A stretch of 6,011 bases of DNA from Bacillota bacterium. Lineage in GTDB: Bacteria > Bacillota > Limnochordia > Limnochordales > ZCTH02-B6. Location of the stretch: the NCBI GenBank assembly GCA_003387805.1, contig QGSR01000127.1, forward strand, positions 1 through 6,011, read 5' to 3'. The notes beneath the pieces are model-generated. The model made no database searches. It was given only the letters and a program-made list of their open reading frames with translations, and had not been told where the DNA came from. Shown here piece by piece: positions 5,691 through 6,011 of the stretch. Positions within the stretch are counted from its first letter, which is position 1, and each line of letters begins with the position of its first letter. The position numbers were made by a program, and so were the translations under genes.

Positions 5691-5740
5691 TAGACGGCGC
5701 CGTCCTCGGACAGAGTAAGGGTGAAGCCGACAAAGTCCTG

Positions 5741-5747
5741 AAGGGAG
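5741..5747 (+). promoter_or_regulatory. Ribosome binding site for the DUF3243 gene
   Basis: AAGGGAG precedes the ATG at 5758 by ten bases. An in-frame TGA at 5749-5751 rules out a farther upstream start, while a second in-frame ATG at 5770 has only a weak CGAG near it. The out-of-frame ATG at 5751 is just three bases from this site, too close to be the likely start. Confidence 0.7.
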
Positions 5748-5757
5748 TTGATGGGCA

Positions 5758-6011
5758 ATGGACCTCGAGATGGGCAACTGGTCCGAGTGGCGGCAGACGC
5801 TGGCCCAGGCCGTCAACGTCGGGCGCGGCATGGGCATGAGCAAGGACGAGATCGCGGACAAGGCCGAAGTCATCGGCGATTTTCTGGCCAACAACGTCGA
5901 CCCGCAAAATCCGGAGCAGGGCATTTTGAAGGAGCTGTGGGAGGCGGCCGGAGAGAAGCAGCAGCCCAGGATGGCCAAGTGGCGGTGCAAAGGGGGGCAG
6001 AAGAGCCGGTA
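5758..6011 (+). CDS. DUF3243 protein (YmfJ/YflH-like), 3' end at window edge
   Basis: The 84 visible residues begin MDLEMGNWSEWRQTL. Features of the small DUF3243 family of Bacillota are clear: NWSEWRQTLAQAV (7-19), GMGMSKDEIADKAEVIGDFL (24-43) and NVDPQNPEQGILKELW (46-61). B. subtilis YmfJ and YflH belong to this family, and I know of no established role. It lacks membrane segments and is probably a small cytoplasmic helical protein. The last 20 or so residues (QQPRMAKWRCKGGQKSR) do not look like the hydrophobic helix (ALANxxVKLV-like) that normally ends the family. The window closes with TA after 84 codons, so the gene may stop on the next base or continue. The preceding terminator-like hairpin suggests its own promoter; none is clear, although TTGTCA (5685-5690) is a -35-like hexamer. 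Confidence 0.82.
   Translation, partial: MDLEMGNWSEWRQTLAQAVNVGRGMGMSKDEIADKAEVIGDFLANNVDPQNPEQGILKELWEAAGEKQQPRMAKWRCKGGQKSR

Noticed and set aside
5685..5716. Promoter for the DUF3243 gene using TTGTCA (5685-5690) as -35
   Set aside because: No hexamer resembling TATAAT occurs at 16 to 18 bases; the nearest, CAGAGT, is 20 bases away and a poor match. It is not called as a promoter.
4613..5839. A 408-codon plus-strand frame overlapping the membrane-protein gene and running into the DUF3243 gene
   Set aside because: It is an out-of-frame shadow composed mostly of Gly, Arg and Ala, and it contradicts both recognisable genes.
1..6011. tRNA, rRNA, CRISPR arrays, insertion sequences and phage attachment sites
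   Set aside because: No cloverleaf-like sequence, spaced direct repeats, transposase-like protein or terminal inverted repeats with target duplications were seen.

Overview
The window is a GC-rich chromosomal segment, around two thirds G+C or more by eye, with strong AGGAGG-type ribosome binding sites. An mrfA/mrfB (yprA/yprB) pair, a DUF3243 protein and a 7Fe ferredoxin together suggest a high-GC, possibly thermophilic, endospore-forming Bacillota lineage such as the Thermaerobacter, Symbiobacterium or Limnochorda type. This placement is an inference; no rRNA or other decisive marker is present.

Layout. Positions 1-3126 read leftward: a 7Fe ferredoxin (2818-3126), then an MrfA-type SF2 helicase (151-2619), then the first 54 codons of an MrfB-type nuclease that starts inside the end of the helicase gene and runs off the left edge. 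Positions 3127-3553 are a 427-base divergent intergenic region with an AT-rich island. It holds a perfect CRP/FNR-type palindrome (3357-3372) abutting a perfect TATAAT on the minus strand. Positions 3554-6011 read rightward: a MarR-family regulator with an unusual C-terminal four-cysteine motif (3554-4129), a polytopic membrane protein resembling the heme-copper oxidase subunit I fold (4218-5600), and a DUF3243 protein that reaches the right edge (5758 onward). GC-rich hairpins lie after the ferredoxin gene, between marR and the membrane-protein gene, and after the membrane-protein gene.

How the genes may work together. mrfA-mrfB is a DNA-repair pair, known in Bacillus subtilis for mitomycin C damage. 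The most interesting part is the rightward pair: a possible cysteine-metal or Fe-S MarR sensor next to an oxidase-like membrane protein that keeps the TM2 and TM10-type histidines but lacks the CuB histidine pair. Both lie downstream of a CRP/FNR-type site. A redox, oxygen or nitric-oxide responsive unit is a reasonable hypothesis, but nothing in the sequence proves the signal or the activity.
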